Position numbers and translations under genes: made by a program. Below the pieces are notes generated by a model. The model did not search any database, had not been told where the DNA came from, and saw nothing but the letters and a program-made list of their open reading frames with translations. Source: an uncultured Paraprevotella sp. (GTDB lineage Bacteria; Bacteroidota; Bacteroidia; Bacteroidales; Bacteroidaceae). From it: a stretch of 64,000 nt of DNA. This document shows, one piece after another, positions 54,969-64,000 of the stretch (its first letter is position 1; each line of letters starts with the position of its first letter). Location: positions 1 through 64,000 of the forward strand of contig CALUKY010000009.1 in assembly GCA_944321345.1 (NCBI GenBank). Direction: 5' to 3'.

Positions 54969-56369
54969 TCAATGTCTGATGCCCATCAGTTTCTCCAGAG
55001 CCTCCAGATTCTGCCGGGCTCCTTCGTTACCCGCAGCCACTGCCTTGCGGAAGCACTCGAGCGCCTCATGCTTCTTTCCGCACAAGTAAAGGGCCGATCC
55101 CAGGGTGTTCCATTTGCGGCTGTCCTGCACCGGTGTCAGCAGCTCTACAGCCTCATCGCTCTTGCCGGCTGCTATCAGCTCATTGGCGCGGTTGATCTTG
55201 CGTGCGGCAATATCGGGCACTGCCTCATAATACACCTGAATGTAACCGGAGTTACGCTGGTCGGGGAAAATATGCTCGCGCAAATAGTCAAAGGACTTGC
55301 CTCCATTGTGGCGGCGGATCAGGGCCTCGCGGCGGTTCGGATCTTTTGTCTCGTCCACAATGCGGAGCAGCTCGTCACGGCCGGGCAGATCACTTTCCGA
55401 AAGCACATCGCGCAGGTCGGCCCAGGCCTCACCGCCCGCCACCAGCTCATAGGTGCTGTCGGGCAGGGTCACGCCGTTGTCCGCCAGATATTCCTTCAGC
55501 ACCCGGGCACGGTTGCGCGAAAGCTTGTTGTTGAGCGCCAGCGGACCTTCAGGCGAAGCCAATCCGATAATACGGATGCGGGCTACCGACGACAGGGTGT
55601 CGGCCTCAATGCGCTTCACCATATCCAGAATGCGGGCCAGCGTTTCGGCATTGTTGCGGAACTCGGGCAGCAGGTCCCACTTGCTCACCTTAAAGTGTAC
55701 AAACAGGGCGTCCTTCATCTTGCGCAGCGGCACATTCGGATTGAAAGGCTTGTATTCCGACATCGGCACCAGCACCGGCTCATATACGGCAATCTGCTCG
55801 GCCACACTGATCCAGGGCACTACCGGCTCGAAGGTAGGACGTATGTAGCGGGTCTGACCCAACAGCTGGGCGGGCAGCTGCGTCAGGCAGCAGCAGTCTT
55901 CAAAATCGCGCTGCAACTCCAGGCGCAGGTCGGCATCACGCATCCAGGGCTCTACCGCAATGACCTGGCTCAGGCGCACAGTGTCGCCCACCGCATAGAT
56001 GCCCGTACGCTCCCGGTGTTCCAGAGCTGCCTTGCGGTCAAAATATTTGCGGTTGCGCTTTCCGGCAAACTCCACGATGGGCAATGCGTACGACTGGCTG
56101 TCGGCTGCCGACACCAGGCGGGGCATCACAAACAGGCGGTCGTCGGTGGTGAGGCGCACATCGCCCACCGTAAGCGCAAAATCCACACGCAGGCGCGTGC
56201 TGTCTATCCATTCCATCTGCAGGCTGTCGGCCAGATGGCCCTTCACCTGAGGCATTCGGGACAGAACAGATACCGGAGATGCCTGAAGCGATCCGAATCC
56301 GGCAACCATAACCCAAAAGGCTGTCAGCATTCGCGAGCACAGTTTCTTATCTTGAAATATCTTCATCAT
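54969..56369 (-). CDS. DUF3868 / OmpA-like protein of the fimbrial operon
   Basis: The 466-residue protein has a signal peptide (FGSLQAS, about residue 30), an N-terminal DUF3868 region with long beta-rich stretches (to about 230), and an OmpA-like domain (about 235-360). The OmpA part shows ARIRIIGLASPEGPLALNNK and LSRNRARVLKEYL, the peptidoglycan-binding signature in a variant form. A C-terminal tetratricopeptide-like helix pair ends the protein. It lies 13 bases after the DUF3575 gene. Such pairs accompany Bacteroidales fimbriae, probably tying the assembly site to the cell wall. Confidence 0.85.
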   Translation of the reverse strand: MMKIFQDKKLCSRMLTAFWVMVAGFGSLQASPVSVLSRMPQVKGHLADSLQMEWIDSTRLRVDFALTVGDVRLTTDDRLFVMPRLVSAADSQSYALPIVEFAGKRNRKYFDRKAALEHRERTGIYAVGDTVRLSQVIAVEPWMRDADLRLELQRDFEDCCCLTQLPAQLLGQTRYIRPTFEPVVPWISVAEQIAVYEPVLVPMSEYKPFNPNVPLRKMKDALFVHFKVSKWDLLPEFRNNAETLARILDMVKRIEADTLSSVARIRIIGLASPEGPLALNNKLSRNRARVLKEYLADNGVTLPDSTYELVAGGEAWADLRDVLSESDLPGRDELLRIVDETKDPNRREALIRRHNGGKSFDYLREHIFPDQRNSGYIQVYYEAVPDIAARKINRANELIAAGKSDEAVELLTPVQDSRKWNTLGSALYLCGKKHEALECFRKAVAAGNEGARQNLEALEKLMGIRH

Positions 56370-56382
56370 GTCTTCTAAAAAT

Positions 56383-56952
56383 TTAATGGATCACATAAAC
56401 AAACGATACCGACAATTTGGTGGGCAGAAAACGGTTGGTGTGCCGGCTGCCCAGATAGTCGCCACAGGTCTGGCACAGATACTCGTCAAAATCGGCATGC
56501 GAGAATCCTACACCGGCCTCGGCTTCTATACTCCAGTGCGGAGAAAGGATCCAGTGATAACCGTAACCCAAACCGATGGCCCACTCGTTTCCCTGCACGC
56601 GGTTGGTCTTCAAATCGGGCATCATGCCGAAAGGCAGCGATACGTTTCCTACATTGAAACGGGTATAGGAAGCGTGCAGCCCCAGAAAATGACCGCCGAA
56701 CGGACGACAGATCCAGTAGCGGTACTCCGGCTGTACGCGGATGTGCTTCCACTTGCGGTTGTCCGAAAAGGTCCATGGATTATACGAGATGCCCAGCGCC
56801 AGAGTGGATTTCTTGCCCACAGCCACCTCAGGCTCCAGGTTCAGCGACAAAGTGGTCCAATGAAGCACATTTGTCTTCAAGGCTACATTCTGTGCCTGAG
56901 CTCCGACACTCCAGCAAAATGCCAACATACATATTTTAAACCAACTTCTCAT
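56383..56952 (-). CDS. DUF3575 outer-membrane beta-barrel protein
   Basis: The 189-residue protein has a signal peptide (SVGAQAQ) and a small beta-barrel body with the DUF3575 pattern: NVALKTNVLHWTTLSLNLEPE, LALGISYNPWTF and VQPEYRYWICRPFGGHFLG. It is the first gene of the fimbrial operon, just upstream of the DUF3868 gene. Its role is unknown; its place suggests assembly or anchoring. Confidence 0.85.
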   Translation of the reverse strand: MRSWFKICMLAFCWSVGAQAQNVALKTNVLHWTTLSLNLEPEVAVGKKSTLALGISYNPWTFSDNRKWKHIRVQPEYRYWICRPFGGHFLGLHASYTRFNVGNVSLPFGMMPDLKTNRVQGNEWAIGLGYGYHWILSPHWSIEAEAGVGFSHADFDEYLCQTCGDYLGSRHTNRFLPTKLSVSFVYVIH

Positions 56953-57365
56953 TACCTTACTTTTTAATAAAATAAATTCACAAAATCAAAAGCATGCCAT
57001 AGCTATAAAAAATCCTCAGATCCCCACAAAAGGGCAACCTGTGGCATACTATGTTTTTCCAATTTCTTGTAATCTTTGAATGAAAACGAAACTGTTTTTA
57101 TCTATAACGGCAAATCGCTATAATTTTCTATGCAAATGAACCGTTTTTTCCTGAAAGATACAGTCGCTTTTTATAAAATAAAATTTGCAAATCGTAAAAA
57201 AAGAAATCCAAATTCTGAAATCCCTCTTCCCACCAACCTCTCTAAGCTCTATATATCAGCAGTTTAATTATTATATCATTGTAGTATATTTAAAGATAGA
57301 AGTATAACAAAACATAGCGCTCAGCAGTGGGATCGGAACGACTTTTAGGACGAAAAGGAACGGCT
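56953..57365 (-). promoter_or_regulatory. Fimbrial operon control region
   Basis: This 413-base AT-rich gap separates the regulator gene from the fimbrial operon. GCAAAT followed by CG or GA occurs at 57110-57117, 57132-57139 and 57187-57194 in the same orientation, a candidate array of regulator sites. ATGCCA/TGGCAT arms at 56994-56999 and 57051-57056 form a long-loop dyad. No full TTTG-N20-TAnnTTTG promoter is seen, which fits activator-dependent transcription. Confidence 0.4.
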
Positions 57366-58574
57366 TCATATCTGCTTCTGAGACTGTTTTCGATAGCGGT
57401 TTGGAGTAACTCCGTTATGACTCTGCACAAATGTCCGGTGAAAAACCGATGGCGATGAGAATCCACAAAGTTCTGCAATCTGCCCCACTGAAATATCCTT
57501 ACAATCAACCAGCATATGCTCGGCCTCGCGTATGCGGTAATCACGCACCACATCACTGAAACTCCCCCCAAAACCTTCGTTGAAAACCCGGGATATATAG
57601 GTTCGGTTCAACGGCAAAACATGAGATACGTCCATCAGCTTGAAATTCGGATTCAAGTAGGGCTTTTCCTTCATCATCCAAGTGGCCACCTCATCATGAT
57701 AAGCCGGCAGTTTCTTCAGGAAAGAACTGTCTCCGCCCACCGAAGACACCTTGCAAGGATATAGCTTCTCTTCAATAAGTCGCGCTTTATGACAGGCTTC
57801 CGCCTCATTCATGCTATGCTTGAAAAAGTTCTCCGTATAGGGATTGTCATGAAAGAGACCCTTGTAAAGGGTGTAGGCAAAAAAACACTGCACCGTAAGA
57901 TTATGCGTAATCAGGCTGTATGTGTTCCCATCAAGAAGAACAAAAAAATAGGCCAACCCGATAAGAAACACTCCGATACCATACTGGCGCAACCAGGATA
58001 CGTCCATGCTCTCGATGTTGGAATAGTTGTTGAGACACCACTCGCGGTAAAAGCTTTTGTAATAGCGGGTCAACAGAAGCAGGAATACCAGATAAAACAG
58101 AACGGAAAGGTTCATAAAAATGCGGTAGCCCACATTAAAACAGGTGATATTCTCTACAAACTCCCTGATCGAACTCAGTTTCATAGGTGTTTGTCCCAGC
58201 AGGTATAGAACCAGATAATAAAACAGGGAAACCAATACATAAGGGAGCAGCAACAGCCCCGTACGTTTCAGATTCAGCCAGCCCGGCCGCACCACCTCTA
58301 TCGGATAGAACAGAAGGATAATCAGAAACAGATTACCGCTTACCAGAACTCCCGGATTCATGACACTCGTACTGGTAAAGTTCAGAAGCGGATGCTCCAA
58401 AAAAAGTCCGGACAAACGTATCATATAGAAAAGTCCCCACAACAACATGATTATCGCCAGCAGCCACCGCGACCGGTTGTTGTGACTGCGCAGAAAAAGG
58501 AGTACGGAGCCGCCTAGACAGACAACGGTAATCATTGTATACAAAACGGGTAATATATGGGTATAGTCGAACAT
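57366..58574 (-). CDS. Membrane-anchored AraC-family regulator
   Basis: The 402-residue protein has an N-terminal membrane domain with about seven helices (residues 1-250, for example ILPVLYTMITVVCLGGSVLLF and LFLIILLFYPIEV) joined to a C-terminal AraC helix-turn-helix pair (about 300-395; FKLMDVSHVLPLNRTYISRVF and ISVGQIAELCGFSSPSVFHRTF). Such proteins can sense a membrane or periplasmic signal and bind DNA directly. It reads toward the fimbrial operon 413 bases away, so it is the likely regulator of that operon. A microsatellite-bearing ORF lies upstream. Confidence 0.85.
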   Translation of the reverse strand: MFDYTHILPVLYTMITVVCLGGSVLLFLRSHNNRSRWLLAIIMLLWGLFYMIRLSGLFLEHPLLNFTSTSVMNPGVLVSGNLFLIILLFYPIEVVRPGWLNLKRTGLLLLPYVLVSLFYYLVLYLLGQTPMKLSSIREFVENITCFNVGYRIFMNLSVLFYLVFLLLLTRYYKSFYREWCLNNYSNIESMDVSWLRQYGIGVFLIGLAYFFVLLDGNTYSLITHNLTVQCFFAYTLYKGLFHDNPYTENFFKHSMNEAEACHKARLIEEKLYPCKVSSVGGDSSFLKKLPAYHDEVATWMMKEKPYLNPNFKLMDVSHVLPLNRTYISRVFNEGFGGSFSDVVRDYRIREAEHMLVDCKDISVGQIAELCGFSSPSVFHRTFVQSHNGVTPNRYRKQSQKQI

Positions 58575-58712
58575 ATTTTCTATAGTGTTTTAAAATTCAT
58601 CAAAACAGCACAAAAAATCCGGCTGACAATTATGACATCAGATCTTCAACTGCATTTCGTGGATACGCAGATGAAGCCCATGACAGAATCACTTTCGATT
58701 TCCTACATGGAA

Positions 58713-59063
<351 letters not shown>

Positions 59064-59147
59064 CATTCCTTCTCCTTAAACATAGAAAAAACTCATGAAC
59101 CTTTTCACTGGTTACCCAAATACAAATACCTTTATTGATTTACGGTA

Positions 59148-59179
59148 CAAAGATACAAGTTAATAAAATATTAAACAAA
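59148..59179 (-). promoter_or_regulatory. Consensus promoter upstream of the microsatellite ORF and regulator
   Basis: On the minus strand TTTG (59179-59176), 20 bases, TATCTTTG (59155-59148) is a complete match. Transcription would start near 59142 and run through the microsatellite toward the AraC-type gene. No good terminator is seen between them. The rest of 59180-59303 holds nothing recognisable. Confidence 0.75.
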
Positions 59180-59303
59180 TTTCAGATTGTAAAAATGCCA
59201 CATTTAACAAAACAAACAATCATAAAAGCTACAGAAGCTACAGAAGCAAGCAAAAGGGAGGAAAACATAGGAAAAATTTAAGAATCAGCCATCCGGCCGC
59301 CCT

Positions 59304-59343
59304 TGTAAAAAAAACTCAGAAAACTGCCAGGCAGTTTTCTGAG
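59304..59343 (-). terminator. Terminator of the CBS/P-type ATPase operon
   Basis: CTCAGAAAACTGCC (59315-59328) and its complement (59330-59343) form a near-perfect stem. On the minus strand TTTTTTTT follows, 27 bases past the CBS gene stop codon. Confidence 0.9.
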
Positions 59344-59369
59344 GATAAAATCTTGATCTGACCGGGCGA

Positions 59370-60653
59370 TTATTCTTCCTGCTGAAGGCGCTGCACCAGC
59401 AGTTTGTCAATACGCGCACCGTCCATATCCACAACTTCAAAAGAGAAGGTTTTCCATACGGCGGTCTCTCCGCTTTGTGGTATATGCTCCAGCTGACTGA
59501 TCACCAGACCGGCCACGGTGGTGTATTCGGCATTCTCATACAGTTCTTCGGCTTCAAAGTATTCCAGAAAATCGTAAATCGGGCACTGACCGTCAACGAG
59601 CCAACCCGGATTTTCCTTACGCTTCACAATATAAGGATCCTCACCACCCTCGTCGTTTACCGTACCGACCAGTCCCTCGAGAATGTCCTTCAAGGTGATG
59701 ATACCGGTACACGCACCGAATTCATCGCATACCAGACCACGACTCATATTCTGCGCCTTCATCAGTTCCAAAGCCTTGTATACACTCATGCTTTCATAGA
59801 AATACATCGGCTTCCGGATAAGCGAGCGCAAGGAAAAGTCTTTCTGCTCCAAGGTAAGAACCAGATCCTTCAGAGTGATGATTCCCAACACATGATCCAG
59901 TCCTCCGTCGGCTATGGGATATACTTCATAGAGATCCTGCTTGAGCACGGCGCGCACCTCGTCGGCCGTATTGTTCACATCCAGCCATACCAGGTCTTTC
60001 TTATGCGTCATGATGGAATCAATCTTCAAATCGCCCATCAGAAACACACGCTCCACAATATCCTGCTCCACAGGCTGTACCTCGCCACCTTCGGTTCCTT
60101 CCTGAATGATGGACTTGATCTCTTCTTCGGTAACCTTGCTCTCGGATGATTTGATTCCCAAGAGATTGAACATCACAGAGGTGCTCTTCGACAGCAGCCA
60201 TACAAATGGCGATGCGGCTACCGATAGGGCATGCATGGGGCGGGCCACAATCTTAGCCGCCTTTTCGGCGGCACTCAGTCCGATACGCTTGGGCACCAGC
60301 TCACCGAAAATCAAAGTAAGATAGGTCACGATAATGACAATCAGCGCCTGCGCAATCGTAAAGGCATAAAATTCAGGAACTCCGATCTGTTCCATCCACT
60401 CGCCGAATACCACGGCAATGGTGTTTCCGGAATAAATACCCGTAAGGATTCCGATCAGGGTAATACCGATCTGCACGGTAGAAAGAAAACGGTCGGGCTC
60501 ATTGGCCAGCTTCAGAGCGGTCTGGGCAGACTTGTTTCCTTTTTTGGCATCGGTTGTCAAATTCGATTTGCGGGCAGAAATGAGGGCGATCTCCGACATG
60601 GCAAACACACCATTGAGCAGGATCAGCCCGATAATAATCAATATTTCACTCAT
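59370..60653 (-). CDS. Hemolysin-family (CNNM/DUF21-CBS-CorC) membrane protein, second copy
   Basis: The 427-residue protein has a DUF21 domain (starting ILIIIGLILLNGVFAMSEIAL), two CBS repeats (around IDSIMTHKKDLVWLDV and GLVCDEFGACTGIITL) and a C-terminal CorC/HlyC domain (about 350-427). It is a diverged paralogue of the protein at 22475-23743. It starts 14 bases after the Ca2+ ATPase gene, so both are co-transcribed and probably share a role in divalent cation balance. Confidence 0.9.
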   Translation of the reverse strand: MSEILIIIGLILLNGVFAMSEIALISARKSNLTTDAKKGNKSAQTALKLANEPDRFLSTVQIGITLIGILTGIYSGNTIAVVFGEWMEQIGVPEFYAFTIAQALIVIIVTYLTLIFGELVPKRIGLSAAEKAAKIVARPMHALSVAASPFVWLLSKSTSVMFNLLGIKSSESKVTEEEIKSIIQEGTEGGEVQPVEQDIVERVFLMGDLKIDSIMTHKKDLVWLDVNNTADEVRAVLKQDLYEVYPIADGGLDHVLGIITLKDLVLTLEQKDFSLRSLIRKPMYFYESMSVYKALELMKAQNMSRGLVCDEFGACTGIITLKDILEGLVGTVNDEGGEDPYIVKRKENPGWLVDGQCPIYDFLEYFEAEELYENAEYTTVAGLVISQLEHIPQSGETAVWKTFSFEVVDMDGARIDKLLVQRLQQEE

Positions 60654-60667
60654 ACAGTTCTCTTCGT

Positions 60668-63358
60668 TTATTTATTCTTCAGTTTCATGATCCAACGGGC
60701 AACCTCTCCGATCCAAAGCACCAGAGAAGAAGAGGCTATGATGACCAGCCAGTCTTCCCAAGGCAACGGCACCACGCTGAACATGGCTCCTCCGAAGGTC
60801 ACAATCAGATACTGACCTACGAGAATCAGCAACGCCACCCACAGGAAGCTCTTGCACTGTGACATTCCGGCAAAAGCCGAACCGCCGGTAAGATATGCCT
60901 TGGCGTTGAACATATTCCAGAACTGAAGCATCACAAAGAAGCTGAAGAACCAGGACAAATCGTGCGGTGTAAGCCCCTCGGATGCATGGAAATGCAGAAG
61001 CAGAGCCATCAGTACGGCCACAAAGGCCAGACCGACTCCGAAAATACGCCAGGTCATAGAACGCGAAATGATAAAGTCGCCGTTGGCACCGCTACGGCGC
61101 GGCTTATCCTTCATCACCTGCTCGGTAGGAGGCAGAGAAGCCAGGGCACCGGCAGCAAAGGTATCCATGATGAGGTTCACCCAAAGCATCTGGGTAATGG
61201 TAAGCGGCGACTCGGTTCCGAGCAACGAGCCGACCAGTACAATAAGGCAGGCCGCCACGTTGATGGTGAGCTGGAACAGCAGGAAACGCTGAATGTTGCG
61301 ATACAGCGAACGTCCCCACATCACGGCACGGGTGATGCTTCCGAAAGAGTTGTCGATAATGGTAATGTCACTGGCTTCCTTGGCCACAGAAGTTCCGTCG
61401 CCCATGGACAGACCTACCTGGGCGGCTTTCAAGGCCGGAGCATCGTTTGTTCCGTCACCGGTAACGGCCACCACGGCATCCTTCTGCTGCAACAGCTGCA
61501 CCAGACGCTGCTTGTCGGTAGGACGGGCACGGCACATGATCTTCAGGTCGAGCACACGGTTCAGTGCCTCCTCGTCGGTGAGTGCCTCAAAATCCGGACC
61601 GGTAATGATGTTGCGGTCGGTGTCTTTCTCGGTCCAGATACCGATCTGGCGACCGATTTCACGGGCGGTACCCGGAGTATCACCGGTAACGATCTTCACC
61701 GAGATGCCGGCGTTCAGACAGCTTTTAACGGCAGCCGGCACATCCTGACGTACCGGATCGGAAATGGCCACAATACCCATATAAGTCAAATCCAGACCGG
61801 CCGCAAGGCGTCCGTTCTCGTATGGCGCGTCCGAATCACCGGGTTTCAGGATCTGATAAGCAAATCCCAAGGTACGCATGGCCTGGTTCTGATAGCTCAG
61901 CAACTGGGCTTCGATTTCGGCCTTGCATGCCGACGGCTCAACAAGACTGCCGTCGCGCGCCACTTTCCGGGAAAGTCCCAACACGATTTCAGGGGCTCCC
62001 TTGACATAAAGCACCTTGGCGCCCAGCTGTGGCGAGTCGACCACCGTAGCCATATATTTCCGCTCGGTAGAGAAAGTAAGCTGACTGACTACAGCCGCGT
62101 TTTCGCGCAGCTCCAGATAATCGCGGCCCTGGGCGTCCAGCCACAACAGCAGGGCGGCCTCGGTAGGATTACCCAAAGTCTTGACCTTTCCGTCTTCTTT
62201 ATTCAGATTGGCGGTAGAGTTCACGGCAATACCCTCGGCAATGGCCTTGCTCATCTCGTCATCTCCCAGTTTCTGGTCTTTCAGGGCAAAGAAACGGGTT
62301 TCGTATATCTGCATCTGATTCTGGGTCAGTGTACCGGTCTTATCGGTACAGATCACCGTTGTGGCTCCCATGGTTTCGCAGGCATGCATCTTACGCACCA
62401 GGTTGTTGGTCTTGAGCATACGGTTCATGCTCAGCGCCAGACTCAGGGTTACACTCATCGGCAATCCCTCGGGCACAGAAACCACAATCAGGGTTACGGC
62501 AATCATGAAATGGTTCAGAAGTTCGGACACAATGTCCATCCATCCGGTCGGCGCGTCGCCTCCCAAGAAGGTTTTCAGAGTCAATACGATAAAGGTGATG
62601 GTGGCAATGGCATAACCGGCCTTGCTGATCACACCGGCCAGCCCCTTGAGCTGGATCTGCAACGGGGTGTCAATATTGTTGTCAATCTGTGATCCTTCAT
62701 ACACCTTGCCGTAGCCGGTAGCGTCGCCCACCAGATCCACTTTCATCACTCCGTGACCGTCGACAACCGTGGTTCCGCGCATCACGACATTGGAGGGGTA
62801 AGTGGCCTCGTGATCAAAGTCAGCCTCAACGGTAGTCTTGCCGATCATCGGTTCACCGGTCAGTGTGGATTCATTTACCTGCAACGAAACGGCCTCAAGC
62901 AAAGTTCCGTCGGCCGGGATTTCCTCGCCGGTGTTCAGCACCACAATATCTCCCACCACCACTTCCTTGCGGGTGATTTCCTGGATTTTTCCGTTACGGA
63001 TCACCGTTACAGGCACATCATCGTTCACGGTATTCAACACATCGAATGCCCGGTTTGCCTTCACCTCGAAGATAAAACCGGTCATACTGGCCAACAAAAT
63101 AGCAAAGAAAATACCCAACGGTTCAAGAAAAGCGGCGAATCCGGCCTGCTCGGGTCCCCAGCAGTGAACGCCGGCAATAACCATAGACAAGCCCCATGCC
63201 ACCAAAAGGATACGGATTATCGGGTCTTCAAATTTCTCCAGAAACTGTTTCCATAAAGAAACCTTTTCGGGAGGGGTCAATACATTCTCACCAAATTTTT
63301 TCCTGTTTTCTTCGACTTCCTGAGAAGTCAGGCCTTGATAGGTCTGTTTTGTTTTCAT
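60668..63358 (-). CDS. Calcium-translocating P-type ATPase (PMCA/SERCA-like)
   Basis: P2-type ATPase of 896 residues that exports Ca2+ at the expense of ATP. The actuator loop is STLTGEPMIGKT, the ion-binding helix reads VSVPEGLPMSVTLSLALSM, the phosphorylation site is CTDKTGTLTQNQM with its Asp, and the hinge is VAVTGDGTNDAPALKAAQVG. Ten membrane helices are expected. A TSQEVEENRKKFGENVL N-terminus matches cation ATPase N domains. The leader 63359-63546 has no clear promoter match. Confidence 0.95.
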   Translation of the reverse strand: MKTKQTYQGLTSQEVEENRKKFGENVLTPPEKVSLWKQFLEKFEDPIIRILLVAWGLSMVIAGVHCWGPEQAGFAAFLEPLGIFFAILLASMTGFIFEVKANRAFDVLNTVNDDVPVTVIRNGKIQEITRKEVVVGDIVVLNTGEEIPADGTLLEAVSLQVNESTLTGEPMIGKTTVEADFDHEATYPSNVVMRGTTVVDGHGVMKVDLVGDATGYGKVYEGSQIDNNIDTPLQIQLKGLAGVISKAGYAIATITFIVLTLKTFLGGDAPTGWMDIVSELLNHFMIAVTLIVVSVPEGLPMSVTLSLALSMNRMLKTNNLVRKMHACETMGATTVICTDKTGTLTQNQMQIYETRFFALKDQKLGDDEMSKAIAEGIAVNSTANLNKEDGKVKTLGNPTEAALLLWLDAQGRDYLELRENAAVVSQLTFSTERKYMATVVDSPQLGAKVLYVKGAPEIVLGLSRKVARDGSLVEPSACKAEIEAQLLSYQNQAMRTLGFAYQILKPGDSDAPYENGRLAAGLDLTYMGIVAISDPVRQDVPAAVKSCLNAGISVKIVTGDTPGTAREIGRQIGIWTEKDTDRNIITGPDFEALTDEEALNRVLDLKIMCRARPTDKQRLVQLLQQKDAVVAVTGDGTNDAPALKAAQVGLSMGDGTSVAKEASDITIIDNSFGSITRAVMWGRSLYRNIQRFLLFQLTINVAACLIVLVGSLLGTESPLTITQMLWVNLIMDTFAAGALASLPPTEQVMKDKPRRSGANGDFIISRSMTWRIFGVGLAFVAVLMALLLHFHASEGLTPHDLSWFFSFFVMLQFWNMFNAKAYLTGGSAFAGMSQCKSFLWVALLILVGQYLIVTFGGAMFSVVPLPWEDWLVIIASSSLVLWIGEVARWIMKLKNK

Positions 63359-63540
63359 CTGTTTCTTTTATAAATTAAATAACGTATTCTTATAATATAA
63401 GAGTTTACAAAATAAAAGAGATCAACGACATCATGAAATATAAAAGAAACAATATTACGGAAATTAATATACTTTAATTCATAATGTAACAGAAATATTA
63501 CAATCGCCCCCTTACGCAAGAAGGAGGAAAAGTGACGGAC

Positions 63541-63585
63541 AAAACAAAAAAGAGGAACATCCTTTTATGGGAAGCTCCTCTTCTT
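63541..63585 (-). terminator. Rubrerythrin terminator
   Basis: On the minus strand AAGAGGAGCTTCC and GGATGTTCCTCTT pair with G-T and mismatched positions around CATAAAA, followed by TTTTTTG. Confidence 0.7.
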
Positions 63586-63611
63586 CGTTAAAGAATTATC
63601 TAAAGCATGAA

Positions 63612-64000
63612 TTATTTATCACCGAAGTAACGGTTGTACAAGCCCAGGAATCCACGGCCGTGACGAGCCTCGTCCTTAGCCATTTCGTGAACTGTATCGT
63701 GGATAGCATCCAGGTTCTGAGCCTTAGCCATCTTAGCGATTTCCATCTTGCCAGAGCAAGCGCCGCTCTCAGCTTCCATTCTCTTCTTCAGGTTAGTCTT
63801 GGTATCCCATACCATGTCACCCAGCAACTCGCAGAAACGGGCAGCGTGATCAGCCTCCTCAAAAGCATAACGCTTGAAAGCCTCAGCGATTTCCGGATAA
63901 CCTTCACGGTCAGCCTGACGGCTCATAGCCAGATACATACCTACCTCAGTGCACTCGCCTTCGAAGTTAGCGATCAGACCCTTCTTGATTTCCGGATCAA
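63612..64000 (-). CDS. Rubrerythrin-family protein, 5' end outside the window
   Basis: The frame is open to the right edge, so the start codon lies beyond 64000; the visible part ends at 63612. It carries the ferritin-like di-iron motifs [26 protein letters not shown] and [17 protein letters not shown]. The protein ends directly after the last helix with no C-terminal rubredoxin domain, so it would need a separate reductant or carry the domain elsewhere. Likely role: peroxide reduction in an anaerobe. A methionine at 63938 is internal and should not be taken as the start. Confidence 0.88.
   Translation of the reverse strand, partial: DPEIKKGLIANFEGECTEVGMYLAMSRQADREGYPEIAEAFKRYAFEEADHAARFCELLGDMVWDTKTNLKKRMEAESGACSGKMEIAKMAKAQNLDAIHDTVHEMAKDEARHGRGFLGLYNRYFGDK

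Noticed and set aside
56953..57365. Invertible promoter of the Bacteroides capsule type upstream of the fimbrial operon
   Set aside because: I found only short six-base arms (ATGCCA/TGGCAT) and no recombinase gene nearby; too weak to claim inversion.
60962..62692. Plus-strand open frame of 576 codons
   Set aside because: Opposite the Ca2+ ATPase gene; long antisense frames are common in such GC-richer genes. His/Gln/Gly-rich product with no domain.

Overview
The window looks like a chromosomal segment of a gut Bacteroidales, most like Bacteroides/Phocaeicola. Three things point there: promoters of the Bacteroidetes type (TTTG, about 20 bp, TAnnTTTG); a Bacteroidales-type fimbrial operon (Mfa1-like fimbrillin, FimB/Mfa2-like anchor, DUF3575 and DUF3868 genes); and Bacteroidales gene sets such as coaX-OMP-lptC-DUF21/CBS-PpiD. 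I cannot assign a species. No tRNA, rRNA, insertion sequence, prophage or CRISPR array was seen.

Layout. 1-39.4 kb is mostly core: mazG and valS; a BadF-type sugar kinase; an envelope operon (small CTD-like protein, L,D-transpeptidase, ECF sigma factor, anti-sigma-like protein, CpxP-like protein); rnz; rpsA; pfkA; secA; a pseudo-phosphatase with a DUF4105 (Lnb_N) protein; the run coaX-OMP-lptC-CBS protein-PpiD; an S41 protease behind a sigma-54-type promoter; nudC; phosphoglucomutase; an M23 peptidase; nadC and rlmH; an EEP phosphohydrolase with a beta-helix lipoprotein; pepD; an OmpH-like lipoprotein. 59.4-64 kb is again core: a second CNNM/CBS protein, a Ca2+ P-type ATPase and a rubrerythrin cut by the right edge.

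The accessory heart is 39.4-59.2 kb on the minus strand. In transcription order it has: a short ORF carrying a (GT)19 microsatellite, with a consensus promoter and Shine-Dalgarno site; a membrane-anchored AraC-type regulator; a DUF3575 protein; a DUF3868/OmpA protein; an Mfa1-like major fimbrillin; a FimB/Mfa2-like anchor; a minor/tip fimbrillin; and a single 11.3-kb gene for an eight-module right-handed beta-helix protein ending in a T9SS-like C-terminal domain. I read this as a fimbria with a giant beta-helix adhesin, possibly under phase-variable control. Base composition is strongly mosaic: the fimbrillin gene and beta-helix module 4 are AT-rich, while modules 5-6 and the DUF3868 gene are GC-rich. 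That fits exchange of surface-exposed parts.

Other points of note: a sigma-54 promoter with TGTCC/GGACA dyads upstream of the S41 protease; an orphan promoter-terminator pair that may define a small RNA near 5 kb; an alkaline-phosphatase-superfamily protein that has lost its catalytic residues; and rlmH apparently transcribed without a leader.
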